Positions 11,546 to 24,532 of a DNA stretch of 64,000 nucleotides are shown one piece after another; position 1 is the stretch's first letter; every line of letters starts with the position of its first letter. The notes under the pieces were generated by a model that had not been told where the DNA came from, did no database searches, and saw nothing but the letters and a program-made list of their open reading frames with translations. Source of the DNA: Daucus carota subsp. sativus (Eukaryota > Streptophyta > Magnoliopsida > Apiales > Apiaceae); contig NC_030384.2 of NCBI RefSeq assembly GCF_001625215.2, positions 45,728,390-45,792,389 on the forward strand. Direction: 5' to 3'. The translations under genes were made by a program, and so were the position numbers.

Positions 11546-14500
11546 ATGATCACCACGGTAATCTCAAATCCATCACTCTCAATTCAATTGTCATAGTAAA
11601 CTAATTCAATTATATCATATAGTTTGTTAACAAGTGTGTTTGTGTTTTATTATGCAGCAGAGGAGCATAGGAGGAGGGGGATCTACACAGAGCCCTAGAT
11701 CTCCTCAATCATCTCAGCCGTATTTATCAGTTTCAGTTACGGAGCCTGCTAAGATGGGCAATGGTGTTCAGGCTTATATCTCCTACAAGGTTATCACCAA
11801 GGTGAGCTTTATCGAAAGCTTTCGAATTAGGGATTAATTGTTCCGTAATATAGACAAGTAGAGTGTGATAACTTGTTGTTTTGTGTGAATTGTAAGTTGT
11901 GTTTAGCTTGATTAAAGTTTGGGGGATTAAATTTATGTGCAAGTTAGAGTCGATGGCCTTTCTGGTAATGTCAACATTGTATCTGGATGAACTGAGTGCT
12001 TCCGTTATTATGTGTTGGCATTGTTGTTATTTAATGAACATTGGTTTATTATGGTTTAGGATAGGAGGAAAGAGTTGTACCTATGGATAGATATTTTTTG
12101 ATCAATGATGATTATCTTATATTAAATGCTTACTAGTTACGTTAATTTGTTGTTACTTAGTATTTTCTTATACTTGTTTGATGGGTGGATCGATGGAATA
12201 ATGTACCTATTATAGCATAAAGTTATTTGTTAATAACTAAAATACCAAAAGATACAGAATGGAGAAGAGTACTAAAGTAGTCAGGCGGATCTGTAGTTGC
12301 GTTAAGTGCACTTATGCCCATAGCCCATTTAAGAACCGAGTCTGCTTTTTTCTTTGCAAATGCCCATCTTCTTTAATAAATATCACTTAATAGCTAAGAA
12401 GCGCTCCACTTTTTTCTGTGCTTTTTAGAAGAATCTAGCCACAGTTGATGTGTACTTCAGTTGTGGCTACAACCTTAGTTAACAAAATTACAAGGTAATT
12501 ACTGCGAGGAAGATTGTCTGACTATCAATGATTCTTTTTTTTTATTAAATGCTGATTTCTGTGACAAAGCTGGGGAATTATGTTAGTATAATGTTGTCAT
12601 TCATGTACTAAATGTAAATACCAAAAGACATGGGAAAAAAAAAATGAAGGGCTCAAGTGATAGAGCCGGATTCCCAATTTTGTTGTAAATCTTTAAAGGA
12701 GACTCATCAATTTTTTTTTGGCGTGTGTTATCTGTATCGCAACTTGCAAATAAAATTAATAGCGCTATATCAAGGATCGACACATGGTCTCTGGACATAC
12801 ATGACTCTTGGACAATGTAAAAGCTGTTTTTTTTTTAAAAACTGGAGCCAGTGGCAGAACCATCAACCAGTATGCTTTTTCGCAAGGGTTTTATATGCTT
12901 TTGTGTCGGGGGAATAAAAAACTTTTAAGTTTGAACTAGGCCAAAAAAGAGAGAGAAAGAACATTATATTATTTTAAGATTGTTCACTATTGCAGTTTGG
13001 TTGTGAGAAACATATTGTGTTCAAATGAAAACCATTCATTTTTTTAGCATGTCGGTAATGAATAAATAGAAGTTCCATTAATTTCATGCTATATATTGAC
13101 TTATGGTATAAATGTGAAGTCCAAATACTCTAAAATTTCGCAACTAGTAAATTTACATTATTATGGACAATATAGCTGTGCATCTTTTTGACGGACTATA
13201 TGTTATTATTATATTTACCTGTTACATAGTTTTGAAATTAGATCGAAACACATTACTGCAATCTTGCTTTTGCAACTCACCATAATTCATCTTTCCGCTT
13301 ATTTATTGTATCTTTCTGAAGTAACTAAATAGCCGTCCTTCATGAGCCATTCTGATTTGTTTCTGTATGATTATACGTCTAATAATATTTTTAATTATTA
13401 AATGGTATTTAAATGTCTGACTTTTATGACTTTTTGGTAGACAAATTTTCCAGAGTATCAAGGCGCAGAAAAAATAGTTATTCGAAGATATAGCGACTTT
13501 GTTTGGCTACGCGATCGTCTTTTTGAGAAGTTTAAGGGAATCTTTATTCCTCCTCTTCCAGAGAAGAGCACTGTAGGTAATGTGCTCATCTGACCTGAAG
13601 CATATGTAGATGTGCTAACTTGTAATTTTACAACTCTATGAATGCAAATAATTCAGTTTATTACACCTTTTATCTGTAGGCTGTCTCATTTGTTCACTAC
13701 ATAAAAATATTTACCCCTGTGCATGGGAGTAGTATGATTGCCACAAACATGTGCCATCATGCATCCACAGTATTGGTTCAAGCACTTTAAGCAGAGCTGT
13801 TTAACGAACCGAGCTGTTCGCGAACAAGCTCGAGCTCGGCTCGTTAAGAGCTCGTTCGGCTCGGCTCGTTAAGTTAACGAGCTCGAGCTCGAACACAAAA
13901 AATTGTTCGTTAAGAAAACGAGCTCGAGCCGAGCTTTTAGTATGTTCGGCTCGAGCTCGGCTCGAACTCGTTCGGCTCGAGCTCGGCTCGTTAAAGCTCG
14001 AAAAAAAGCAATATTTTCACAATAATTTCGTAATATATATATGTTATTGAACGCCGAATTCAACATATAATATATCAAATCGATCATGAGAATATCAACT
14101 ATAATATGGTACCATCAAAACATACTAAAAATTTTATTTGGCTTGCTATTTTAAGAGTAAAGTAGCGGTTTGGCCTTATTTTTCTCTGGCTCGGCTTGGC
14201 TCGACTCGACTCGGCTCGTATTTGTTCGTGAACAAGCTCGTGTTCGGCTCGTTAGTTATCGAGCTCGAGCTCGAACACACTTTTTTGTTCGATAAGAAAG
14301 CTCGGCTCGGCTCGGTTCGATAGGAAAAAATTTAAAGCTCGGCTCGACTCGGTCAAAACTCGGCTCGGCTCGGTTCGTGAACAGCCCTAACTTTAAGTTT
14401 CTAATTTTAATATCTTTTGTGCAGAAAAATTCAGATTTAGTGCGGAATTTATCGAGATGAGGCGTCAGGCATTGGATATATTTGTTAACAGGATTGCTTC

Positions 14501-17301
14501 ACATCACGAGCTTCAGCAAAGTGAGGATCTGAGAATTTTTCTGCAGGCAGATGAACAGGTAGGTATCATCTTGTACTCTGTGCCAATCAATTCTCTGTTT
14601 ATTGTGGTACAACGTACAAGGAACCATTCTGATACATAATTTTAAATTTGGCAAAACTCTCGAGCTTAGTACATGCATTTCTGATTGACACGAACTGTTA
14701 ATATACTTAGATCTTTAAATATATTTAGATGAGTAGTTGAATAGTATACTTTGTAAAATAGAGCTATAGAGGACCTGATCACAGAAATAGAAGTTGTTGA
14801 ACCACTTGAACGTTTAAGAGAACAAAGCTGCATTAACCTGGGTAAAAGTTTGTACGTGTATGTGTATATATATAATAATAACCACAATTACCTTAGCCTT
14901 AAGTGCATAACAGTAAAAATTACAAACAAAAACCGACAAGAATTTATCTTAGCGGCCATAATCATTATTGTAACTATAGTGAGAGATTATAGCCCCATAT
15001 CTATGTATATAGGTATTATGAAAATTATGTATGTAAGCGGTTGCTATGTACAAGATGGTATGATATTGTTTCTTTCTGCAGACAATGGAGAGAGCACGAA
15101 CTCAGGAAACTGGAATTTTCAAAAAACCTTCCGACTTTATGCAGATATTCAAGGTAAATCGGTGATTCTTAATAGAGCAAACAAAAGTATCTACAAAAAT
15201 TTCATTGCTCAATTGTGTCAATATACTGCATTAGGAGGAGATGAGTATTGAGTTACTGTTGGGCATTCAAGTTGGGCTTTACAAGGGTCCTCTCTTTGTG
15301 CCTGATAACCGTTAAGGAATACTAGAACAGCAAAAGCTCCTAATTGGCTAGCTAATTATGGACTGGTGTAATTTTTTAATATATAATAATATAACTGTGA
15401 TTATTAGATATTGACATTTCTGAATTTCCAACAGGATGTTCAATCTAAAGTTAGTGACGTCGTTCTTGGGAAGGAAAAGCCAGTTGAAGAATCAAATCCA
15501 GAATATGAGAAACTGAAGAACTACATTTTTGAGCTTGAGAATCATTTAGCTGAAGCTCAAAAGCATGCATATCGCTTAGTGAAGAGACACCGAGGTATTA
15601 TGGTCACCTCTTTTTATGTATGTTTTGCGTGTAAATGTTTTAGAAATACATCTGGACATTCTATTGGAAATTAGTATCAGGATTCAGGTAGTATCTTTAA
15701 AGCACTTGCCTACATAAATGGAAGGGGTGACTAACGATGTTTGATAAAAGGTATTAAGCAGTGTAGATATAGTAATGTGTATTTCTCGTCTTGTTGAAGC
15801 TAAATACTTGCAATAACTTAACAAAAAAAAAAGAAAGTGAAACAGTTCATAGCCTCATAGGTGTGTTTTTTTGTTTGACAAAGCAAGGAAACTTTATTAC
15901 AATGAAAGTTAAGTTACAATATTATAGGGAAGCATAAATCGAAAAGGTTACCAAAGAAGTCCTGTCATGCCATTATCTTCTATATGCATGTTGTATATAT
16001 TTTAAGTTCTCCAATTTTTATATCCATCCAAGAGCAATCTTGATTGATCACAACATTATTTTTTGGTATGTTGCAGAGTTGGGGCAATCTCTATCAGATT
16101 TCGGAAAGGCTGTCAAACTTCTGGGTGATTGTGAAGGTGAGGCACTTGGAAAGGCATTCTCTGAACTAGGGGCAAAATCAGAGATTTTAGCAATCAAGCT
16201 GCAAAAGGAGGTTAGTTTTACATAAATATATCTTTATCATTAGTGTGCGTGTCACTTCTGTAAGCATCTATTCTTAATGTAATATCAGTTCTTTTACTCC
16301 CATCTAGGCTCACCATCTCTTGATGAACTTTGAAGAGCCTTTGAAAGATTATGTACGCGCTGTGCAGTCTATTAAGGTTTGCAAGTTCTTTAGCAATTCT
16401 AGCTTGAATTGTATATATAAAAAACTCCTATGTCTATATAGTTCAGTCAGACCTTGTTTTCGGGTCTTCTCTCATGACTTGTCTCTTCTTGAAACAGGGA
16501 ACGATGGTGGAAAGAGCCAATGCATTTAGGCAGCAATGTGAATTGGCCGAAACAGTGAAACTAAAGGAAATAGATCTGTATGGATGTCAAATTATAGTTC
16601 TCTTTGTCCCGCAATTTTTTGTGAATTATAACTCTTTGGGTTTTTGTCAAGTTCCATTTTATTAATTCCGCAAACATGAGCCTTTTCTGCAGCCCCTCTC
16701 CACCAAAGCCAAAATACTTCATGCGAAATAATTTAACAAGTTTAGATTTGATAATTTTAGCTATGGAAATGCCAAATGCATGATTTTCCGAGTTCTCTAC
16801 TTGAGTACTCGATGAATCTCATTGACGGATCAACAAAGTTCAAGGAAATTAGCCTGTTTTAGCTCTTGGGTTGAAAATCGTTATGAACTTATTTGCTGGC
16901 AAAGTATCTCCACCCAGTAACTTACCATATATTTTTTATTCTGATTGATGCAGCAACAAGCTCAGGTTGATGCGATCAGAAAAGCTGCTAGATGCTGAGC
17001 ATGACTACGAGGAGGTACAGCTTATGTGGCTTGATTCTAAAAAATCTGAAAGTGGACTTATTATGCTAACAGGTTATTTTAATCAATGCAGCTCAAGACT
17101 GAATGTGAGGAAGCAACAAGAAAATTTGAGAATATTGTGCGGCTGATGAGTGAAGAGATTGTGCGTTTTCAAGAGCAGAAAACAATTGATATGGGACTTG
17201 CGTTCCATGAATTTGCCAAGGGACAGGCCCACCTAGCTAATAGTATTGCTGATGCCTGGCGAAGTCTTCTTCCGAAGCTTGAGGCTTGTTCTTCCTCCTA
17301 G
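11546..17301 (+). CDS. SNX1: Sorting nexin 1 (PX-BAR), 11 exons
   Basis: SNX1 binds PI3P on endosomes and, with SNX2 proteins and the retromer core, takes part in endosomal recycling and vacuolar sorting. Exons: 11546..11557, 11658..11801, 13441..13576, 14425..14558, 15082..15153, 15435..15594, 16077..16210, 16308..16376, 16498..16577, 16954..17014, 17092..17301; 1212 nt, 403 residues, very near the 402 of Arabidopsis SNX1. The PX domain covers about residues 25-140, with the PI3P-binding RRYSDF at 67-72 and the PPLPEK loop near 88-93. The rest is a BAR coiled-coil region with ELENHLAEAQKHAYRL, ELGQSLSDFGKAVKLLG, LMNFEEPLKDYVR and the end FAKGQAHLANSIADAWRSLL. Exon 1 codes only four residues; its ATG is the first in frame. 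A hAT-type MITE sits in intron 3. Confidence 0.95.
13784..14397. mobile_element. hAT-type MITE in SNX1 intron 3
   Basis: The element spans 13792..14389 and is flanked by perfect 8 bp target duplications ACTTTAAG (13784..13791 and 14390..14397), the length made by hAT transposases. Its ends are inverted: CAGAGCTGTTTAACGAACCG on the left against TAGGGCTGTTCACGAACCG read inward from the right. Both arms are packed with GAGCTCG, GGCTCG and CGAGC words, while the centre (about 14000-14160) is AT-rich. No transposase is encoded. A decayed region with similar CTCGAG/GAGCTC words lies at 22140..22510. Confidence 0.85.
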
Positions 17302-18415
17302 CAGATTACGCAAGTGACAGAAGTACCTTCATTGGGTCAGTTCCTGGGTATCCTGCCCTAGGTAGTCTGTGCGATGTAAAGACTTACAGAGCCATGTCCA
17401 AAATTTACTTGGTAAATTTTCATGTTGTAATGTGTACAAACTTATCAGAAAGTATGTTCTGAGATCTTAGGGATGAATTCTACAGAGCAAAATGCAACTA
17501 TATCTTATGCTCTTTCTTAGGTGTACTCGTTGGTATTAATTTTATGGATTTAATTTAAAAACATGCAAGTATGCAACCACCGGTCAATTGGTCTGCCTAA
17601 GCTTGACAGCATAGAATTGCATGACCCATATTTATTCATACATGACGGATTTGAATCATTTTCTGCATTTTATTTGTTCTAATAGTTGTTTCCAAACCAT
17701 TCTAGCACATACCCAACACATGCAAAAACATATACTGTAAAATTTACCTTAATAAGAGGTATAACATAACACAATTAAAGAACGGCCCTGCGTTATTTGT
17801 TGAGTCATTTTTTTTATTTAAAAAGACAAAAAAGACTTGTCAAGTAATGTAAAACAGTGAAAATTTTCTTTTAAAAAAATAAGTACCGCGTAAAGAAAAA
17901 AATGAGGGTAATAATTTTAAGTGTGTTATTTCGTACTTGTTATTGAAGTATATATTTTTACTCCTTCAGTCCTAATTCAAATTGACTCAAATTTGATCAT
18001 AAATTGCATATAATATATAATCAGATTTCTTTTATAAAATTTGTATCATTAGAAAGCACATGTATTCTATTTTAAGGTGTAATTTTTCAGATTCTTAAAA
18101 ATTCTAAAATATTAACATATAAATTATGATTAAAGTTCGTTGAAATTTATCATAAAAAGTCCAACAAGCCAAAAATTATGGGAACGAGAGAGTATTATTT
18201 TCAGGGAAGAAAAAAATTGGTGATAGAAAAATTTACATACCCTTGTGTGCTGACTAGGGAGTGTATAAAATGTAATAGCTGCTACTAATTTTATTTTAAA
18301 ATATATTGTTTGTTACTAGTAGCAAAGGATGCAATCCTCTACCTCATAAAGGCAGAGACTAGAAAAGCATAGCTTATCTATCCCCACAGCAACCGATTAC
18401 AAGCACTCAAGCAGC
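17302..18415. other. Intergenic: SNX1 3' UTR, MITE, promoter
   Basis: The first 200 bp or so are probably SNX1 3' UTR. The middle is AT-rich and contains a degenerate Stowaway (listed separately). The last 110 bp lead into the next gene. No other feature seen. Confidence 0.4.
17961..18192. mobile_element. Degenerate Stowaway MITE
   Basis: Starts CTCCTTCAGTCCTAATTC after TA and ends GGGAACGAGAGAG before TA. This is a diverged form of the CTCCCTCCGTCCC inverted terminus, with the AT-rich foldback interior and TA duplication of Tc1/mariner-type Stowaway elements. The interior ACTTTGATC/GCCAAAAATTATGG words resemble the copy at 23392. Confidence 0.6.
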
Positions 18416-19993
18416 ATGGCTTGTATTACCACTGGCCAACTCTACCGCACATCCGGTGCCACTTCCTCCGCACATAAATCCTCCTCACCTGGTTCCACCC
18501 CGCACTCGCTTTCATTTACCACCAACAATGATCGCATCAGTAGTTACAGACTCTTTGAGAACTCTGGCCACCGAAATTTAAGGACTGTTCGAAACGCAAC
18601 CTCTGGAATTTCGCCAGTTACTGAAGATGATGATGGAGTGTCTCTGGGAACCATGAAACTGCCACCAGATACCGACATTGCTTTATTCGAAACCTTGCTA
18701 TTCCAGGTATCTGTCAAATTCTCACACACAAACTTCTTATCCTACCTATATGAATAAGTTGGTTAAACAATCTGCTCACTTGTTTAATTTTAAAGGCTGA
18801 GTATAATTTGCTTTTTATGGTATTAGTGGGCCAATAGTCTTTGCCAAGGTGCTAATCTTCCACTTCCAGTTCCTCTGAAGGTCAGTATTTACCAGCTTAA
18901 CAGTTTTACATTGGCCTGATTATCAGAATTTAGTTCAAGTCGGAGTCAAATGGATAAGACTATTAAATATAAGATCCACTAAAACTTTATGTTTCATGTA
19001 AAGTTTAGGGAAATTTATTACTAGGAACTTAATGAAGTAATTATATAAACAATTTATGGAGCTTCTTTAGCTAAGAAAACCTCCCTCAGAAGGGAGCACT
19101 CCGATGTCAAAAATCCTTAGCAAAAATTATCTAAGTGACATCGATGTGGCATTTTTAGAGATTATGTAAAATTCTACGACTTTGACCCACTGTCCCCTTA
19201 GCAAAAAATAGAGCCAGCCATGTGTCATTGGCTATATTTGTCGAACCAAAAAAACTCCTAAGTATAATTTACATAAACATAACTATAGATAACCCCATTG
19301 GAGTATATATTGATCTCCTTTGGCTAAAATTTTACATAATCATTTTGGCCAATCAATATAGCTAACCATTATACATATATTCCTTGGAGAGCTTCTCTAA
19401 GGGTCCCTTCTCTAGTAGAGATGCTGTAGGAGAGGATCAGAAAAGTAATGCAAAGATTTAAGCAATACGATGATCATACAAGATGGAGTTTAAACAATGT
19501 AAGAGAAAGCGTAAATAAACTTATAACTAAATCAAGCAAACCTAGAAGCAAACTATTGACGAGCAAACAATTAGTTGCCTATCTCAAGCTTAGATATTAT
19601 ATCCAGACATAAATATTCCTTCTAATCAAGCCTGTATAAATTAGTGGATTATTCTCACTATAGCTAGAATGGACGGAATAACAACTGAAAGTGTTGAATT
19701 CCGTGGTGAGTGAAAGGCTTGCTTTTCTTTGAATAAGAACTATGGATCATAATTTACAGATTGATAAAATTGCTGGTGGAGTTAGACTTGGCTTCAGCGT
19801 GATTGGAGATGAAATTACTGATGTTCCAGTGCATATAGATTGCTTAGTTTATCCCCCTACTGATGGTGTCATTCCAGTTTTCCGAGCTGTAAGAAATGGA
19901 CCAAAGAAAGATCAAACAGCTCCTGGGGAGCAAAGGATCATGAAAAGCCTTCTAGCTGCCCTGAAAAAATCAGTCGAAATAGCCAGACTTTGA
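18416..19993 (+). CDS. Conserved unnamed protein, probably chloroplast-targeted, 3 exons
   Basis: Exons 18416..18706, 18827..18880 and 19760..19993 join in phase to a 192-residue protein. The first 75 or so residues are rich in Ser, Thr, Arg and Gly with few acidic residues and begin MACITTGQLYRTSG, like a plastid transit peptide. The remainder (from about residue 80) is a compact, conserved-looking domain: MKLPPDTDIALFETLLFQ, then WANSLCQGANLPLPVPLK (all of exon 2), then IDKIAGGVRLGF, HIDCLVYPP, FRAVRNGP, PPGE-like APGEQRIMKSLLAALKKS. I recognise the style of a widespread plant plastid protein but cannot name it, and assign no function. Intron 2 is long (about 880 bp) without a clear repeat. 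The gene model is firm; the localisation is inferred. Confidence 0.8.
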
Positions 19994-21470
19994 AGCAAGC
20001 CATTATGTTGGTTGTAATAATGCATTTCCTCTGTAGTACTATGGGGGTGTTCGGCAAATCTTATTTATCATAAATAAGTACTTGTCTCCGGAAAAGGTAC
20101 CTATAGGTATAGCTCTTTAGCAGTTTCAGTAAATTTTGTTTCAAGCTGCAGAAACCCCAGCAAAATATACTGTATTAAGTTGCTTTTCTTCATAAAAAGC
20201 AAAATGAATGCAGAAACAAGTGTTCTTTTAAATTAAATGGGAAACTGATTGATGACTTTCCTAATTATATTGGTATTGTTGATTATAACACCAGAAAATT
20301 AGATGATCCCCTGTTATGGTGGAGATTATACAATTCTGAGTTTCTGTTAGTAGAGACCTGGTTAAAGAGTTGTTCTAACTTTCAAGAATAAAATAAAAAA
20401 CAAAATGTCAATAAAAAGGCTAAAATGGCTTGATTGTGTAACATGCTTGAATTTTAAATATACAATTTGAGGAATGGTATTTTCTGCCGTCTGAACACAA
20501 GCCAGCCTTGCCGTCGGTAGGTAAGATATCAGAATAATTCAACCAAAGGAAGGACGGAGCAATGGAAAAATCAGATGGAATAATTCAGCCAAAGTTCTAG
20601 TTTACATACATCACTGACATAGTTCTCCCATGAAGTAACATTACAGACGTAACACAGTCCGACAACAGAACACAATGTGCTTGACAATGATATACAAGGG
20701 TAAAGTTTGAACCCTAAAATCAGTCTCGGCAAAATAAGGGTAAAGTTCTATCAAGGCCTTTGTTATGCCCTCAGAAAGCTTTGTTGAGCATCTATACCAT
20801 TTTTAAAGTGGTAAGACAAACAATATTTCGCTCTGATAATGAAGCCTATTAGTGTCAACAAGAGGCCATTGCCCAAACGAATAAAAACAAGGTTGAAACA
20901 TAGCCTAGTTCATCATTGCTCCATAACTATTACATTTCATCAATGCTACTCGTTTTGTCACCACAAGGAGTTGTAGATTCTACCAGTTATCATGTACTGA
21001 AATGCACATAGCATAGAAGCTTAGAGGCCAGGGGGAAACTTCTTGATTTACACTTTGCTTCGAATATTTGATTTATTCATCGTTTGATTTGATACCCCTG
21101 TACAGAAAGTGGTTGTTTATTAATCTGGCATCTAAGAATTTTGTACTCTCTTTGTTCACAAAGAAGTATTATAAATCCTAATACGCGTAATTTTATTTTC
21201 TTTGCAGCAAAGAAACTCACTACCAGTCTATCACACCATAAACAATGAGCCAAAGATATATTGGTCAACTGATACTTGTTGATGAGCTCACAGTCTCAAA
21301 TCAGGCCAATTATATGAATTGGTTAATCAGCTTCTCACCCTTGCATTTCGAATTAATGATTAATTAAAGATCAATCACCCGCGAATATCCATGGAATTGC
21401 TTGGAGTAAAAAAAGATTACCTCTGTTGGTAACTCTACAGAGACCAAGCTCTTCACAAAGGTTTCTACAA
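19994..21470. other. Intergenic, no gene seen
   Basis: The first few hundred bases are probably 3' UTR of the preceding gene. The remainder is AT-rich sequence with no repeat ends or domain-bearing frames that I could find; the open frame at 21077..21268 (minus) has no supporting feature. Confidence 0.4.
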
Positions 21471-21866
21471 TCCGTAGTCCCGTCCCATTTCAGGCCAGTG
21501 ATCATGCCACATTCGGAAAGATGCAGCTGTAATGAACGTGAGTTATTTTATGGAATATTTAGAAGTTAGAACACGATTTGGCACAACATAACTAGTTCTT
21601 CACCACCGCTAGCAGACTAGCATGCATTAATGGATGAATAATAAGGCTTACCGGTTACCAGCACTTTTAATAATATCATTTATCTCACCTTGGGATAATC
21701 TGCAGCACCAGACGTGTAGTTGACAAAGATTGAGAAAACACTTATTTAGAGCAAGTGGAGCGAATTGAATTGTCCACACATTCATATCAGGTGGAAGAAA
21801 TCTTCTGGTGACTCCCAGACTTGGTTTCTTGCTAGTAAGTACATGAGGCTCGACCGGCCTGATCAT
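21416..21866 (-). CDS. Possible unrecognised two-exon gene fragment
   Basis: A 72-codon open frame (21648..21866, minus) runs into a consensus donor, CG|GTAAGCC, near 21651. Further on, a consensus acceptor TTCATTACAG (about 21534) opens a stretch, to a donor-like G|GTAATC near 21422, that in one frame reads SECGMITGLKWDGTT, which looks protein-like. The two pieces do not join in frame with the obvious splice sites: the phase-correct join hits a stop after about eight residues. This may be a decayed gene, a misplaced splice site, or chance. No function is proposed. Confidence 0.2.
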
Positions 21867-23024
21867 ATTTATAGTTAAGGTCTATCTACAATGCTGTGTC
21901 TATTGTGTTATATATACTTTTTAATGGTGCATCTAAGATTATTATTAAATAGAAATATAGTTTTGGTGTTCAGGAATAAGTTTATTATAAAAATCATACA
22001 TATTATTGAGTTCTTAACAAAGCCTTTATAAGTAGAGCAGACACTGGATAAGAGACTATGAGAGACGTTTAGGACAATCGGATACGTTGATCAAAGAGTA
22101 GTCTTATTGTCCTCACATTTCATCTTACGTTGGGAAATATGGGAAGGTAAACGAGTCAAATTGTTGGTGAGCTACTTGAACTCGATTCACAAAATATTTG
22201 AATTTGATTTGACAATAATCAAATTGAGCTCAAACTTGAGCTATTTAAATATTCTATCTAGTCGAGATCAAGCTCGAGTATTAAATTATTCGATTTATGA
22301 GATTCGCGAGCCTATGTTTATTTTATATATTTATATATTGTAAATATATTATCATATAAATATTTAATATTTAAATAAACAATATATTAAACTGAGCCGA
22401 ACTCGAGACAAACATATTACATTTAAGCTTCTTTGAATATCCAGCCAAATCGATGTGATCTTTCAAGTTTAAGTTTATGACTTGATCAAATTCAAACTCG
22501 AGCCCAACTCCGGATATTTTGTCAAACTCGGACCTGAATTTAAAAGAGGAAACCTACATGGGTGCATGCTCCTTTATCAAAAGAAAATGGAAACACCCCA
22601 TGAATCAACCCTTTTTCTGTTCGGGTGATTATGCTCTAAGGCACTATAGTTTTAACTTACAGATCTCGTGCAAGCTTAAAAATTACATGTTTAAAGTTAC
22701 TTGCTATGAGTTTTATTCCAACAGCCTTTGTTCCTTGTTCTGGTCTATACCAAAACTCATATTGTCTATATTTTGAAACTTCTTAGCAAGACAAGAGATT
22801 GTAAACAACAGAAAACAAGAGGGTATTTTGCGGAACCAAGATTTTACAGATCTCAGGACTGAATTGACTAAGGTTTGAAATAGTTTATTCTTAACTGTAT
22901 AAGAACCAGCCGCGGCTAGGGTAAATTTTCTCACTAACATTCGGAGTTCAACCAGCCTTTACCCTGATTCCGCCAGTAGTACCCACTGATCTTGATATCA
23001 AACAAACACTGTGTGAGAATTTGT
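21867..23024. other. Intergenic with decayed CTCGAG-rich repeat
   Basis: The region 22140..22510 carries repeated GAGCTC, CTCGAG and CTCGATT words in both orientations (for example AAGCTCGAG, CCGAACTCGAGAC, CAAACTCGAGCCC) and looks like an old relative of the hAT-type MITE in SNX1 intron 3. No gene is evident; open frames at 22519..22776 and 22713..22940 have intergenic composition. Confidence 0.35.
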
Positions 23025-23105
23025 TGGTGATAGTGTGGCCGACCCTTTCCGGGCAGACACACTATCACCACAGTTACATGTCCGCCCCAAGCAGGGGTGG
23101 CCAGA
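23025..23105. repeat. Perfect hairpin plus GC-rich motif
   Basis: TGGTGATAGTGTG (23025..23037) is exactly mirrored by CACACTATCACCA (23058..23070) around a 20-base loop. It is followed by TGTCCGCCCCAAGCAGGG and GTGGCCA, a motif that returns in diverged form behind a second hairpin at 25286..25318. Function unknown; probably part of a repeat family. Confidence 0.6.
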
Positions 23106-23391
23106 TTATCTGCAAGCTTTAACAAAACTTGTGTTGTCCAATTTTTCAATTCTTTCTGCCATGCTATTTTACATTCTCTTGGTAAATTTTGATGTTTTTA
23201 TTATTAATCCTATATATCATATTATAATATGTTATTACTTGATATATTATATTATATTAGTATTAAATTATATAATAATTATTATTATTATATCATACAA
23301 TATTGTTTGATATTTTATATTATATATCATACGATATTTTGATAATAGAATAATATATAATAATATAATAATATATTTTGATATTATAATA

Positions 23392-23647
23392 CTCCCTCCG
23401 TCCCATAATTCTTGGCTTGTTTGACTTCTTATGATCAAATTGACCGAACTTTGACTACAAATTATATGTAATTTTCTTGTAATTTTAAAAACATAAAATA
23501 TGCATAATAAAGTATGTAAAGTATATTTTTTAATGATATGATTTTTATGATTGTTCTTAATCATATTATATATGTAATTTGTAGTCGAAATTTGGTCAAT
23601 TTGACCATCAAAAATCAAATAAGCCAAAAATTATGGAACATAGTGAG
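23392..23647. mobile_element. Stowaway MITE
   Basis: CTCCCTCCGTCCCATAATTC after a TA, with a degenerate mirrored right end (AATTATGGAACATAGTGAG) before a TA. The interior pairs TTGACCGAACTTTGACTAC with GTAGTCGAAATTTGGTCAA. Size and termini fit the Stowaway superfamily; it sits within the A/T block. Confidence 0.8.
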
Positions 23648-23725
23648 TATTATAATAACAATATAATAATATTTGTGATATTATAATATTATATAATATG
23701 AATTAATGTCAATTGTCAAGTAATA

Positions 23726-23952
23726 CTGCCTTCGTCCCTCTTTAGTTGTCACTTTAACTTTTTGCATGTAATTTAAGATGATTAAAAACCATACTTCCAC
23801 TTATTTTTTTAAGAGTTTTTTTTTTGATGTAAAATTTATAGTTTATATTTTTTTCATAAAAAGAAAATATTAAAAATAATAAGTGGAAAATATAATCACC
23901 TGAGATTACGTGCAAAAAGTCAAAAATGACAACTAAACAGAGACAGAGGGAG
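23726..23952. mobile_element. Stowaway MITE
   Basis: Left end CTGCCTTCGTCCCTCTTTAG and right end CTAAACAGAGACAGAGGGAG are inverted, each flanked by TA; GTTGTCA near the left is mirrored by TGACAAC near the right. Length 227 bp, no coding capacity. Confidence 0.8.
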
Positions 23953-24532
23953 TATTATATTATAATATCAAAATATATTATTATATTATATTAATAATAT
24001 AATATTAATAATATAATATTATAATACAATATTATATAATAATGGGATATAATATAATAATATGATATAATATTTGATATATTAATACCAAATAATATTA
24101 TATTACAATATAATATATAATATTATATTAATATTATAATATAATATTATAATATTAATATTGTTCGCTATTCTATTAATACTAATATATTATATTATAA
24201 TATTATACAATATCAGATAATTATCTATTATATCAAATAATATTATATGATATTATAATATTATATAATATCAAATGATACTATATTATAATAAATAATA
24301 ATATATGATAATATATTTTGATCAAATAATATAATATTATAATATAATATATCAGAATAATAATATATAATAATATAATAATATAATAATATGTTTTAAT
24401 ATTATAATGTAATAGTATTTGTTACATCACTATTACATTATAATAATATAATAATATGATCTCATCAATCTAATAGTATAATAATGGGTCGTGTTCCACA
24501 TAAAACCATTACACAAAAAACCCTTACAACTT

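Larger units (their letters stand above)
23190..24480. repeat. Near-pure A/T repeat block
   Basis: Long runs made almost only of ATAATATATT-type words (about 23200-23390, 23640-23720 and 23950-24480), interrupted by two Stowaway MITEs. No coding content; open frames here (for example 23268..23627) are low-complexity artefacts. Confidence 0.85.

Noticed and set aside
14850..15251. 133-codon plus-strand frame overlapping SNX1 exon 5
   Set aside because: It reads exon 5 in the wrong frame and runs through the surrounding introns.
23268..23627. 119-codon minus-strand frame
   Set aside because: Spans a Stowaway and A/T repeat; low complexity, Ile/Tyr-rich.
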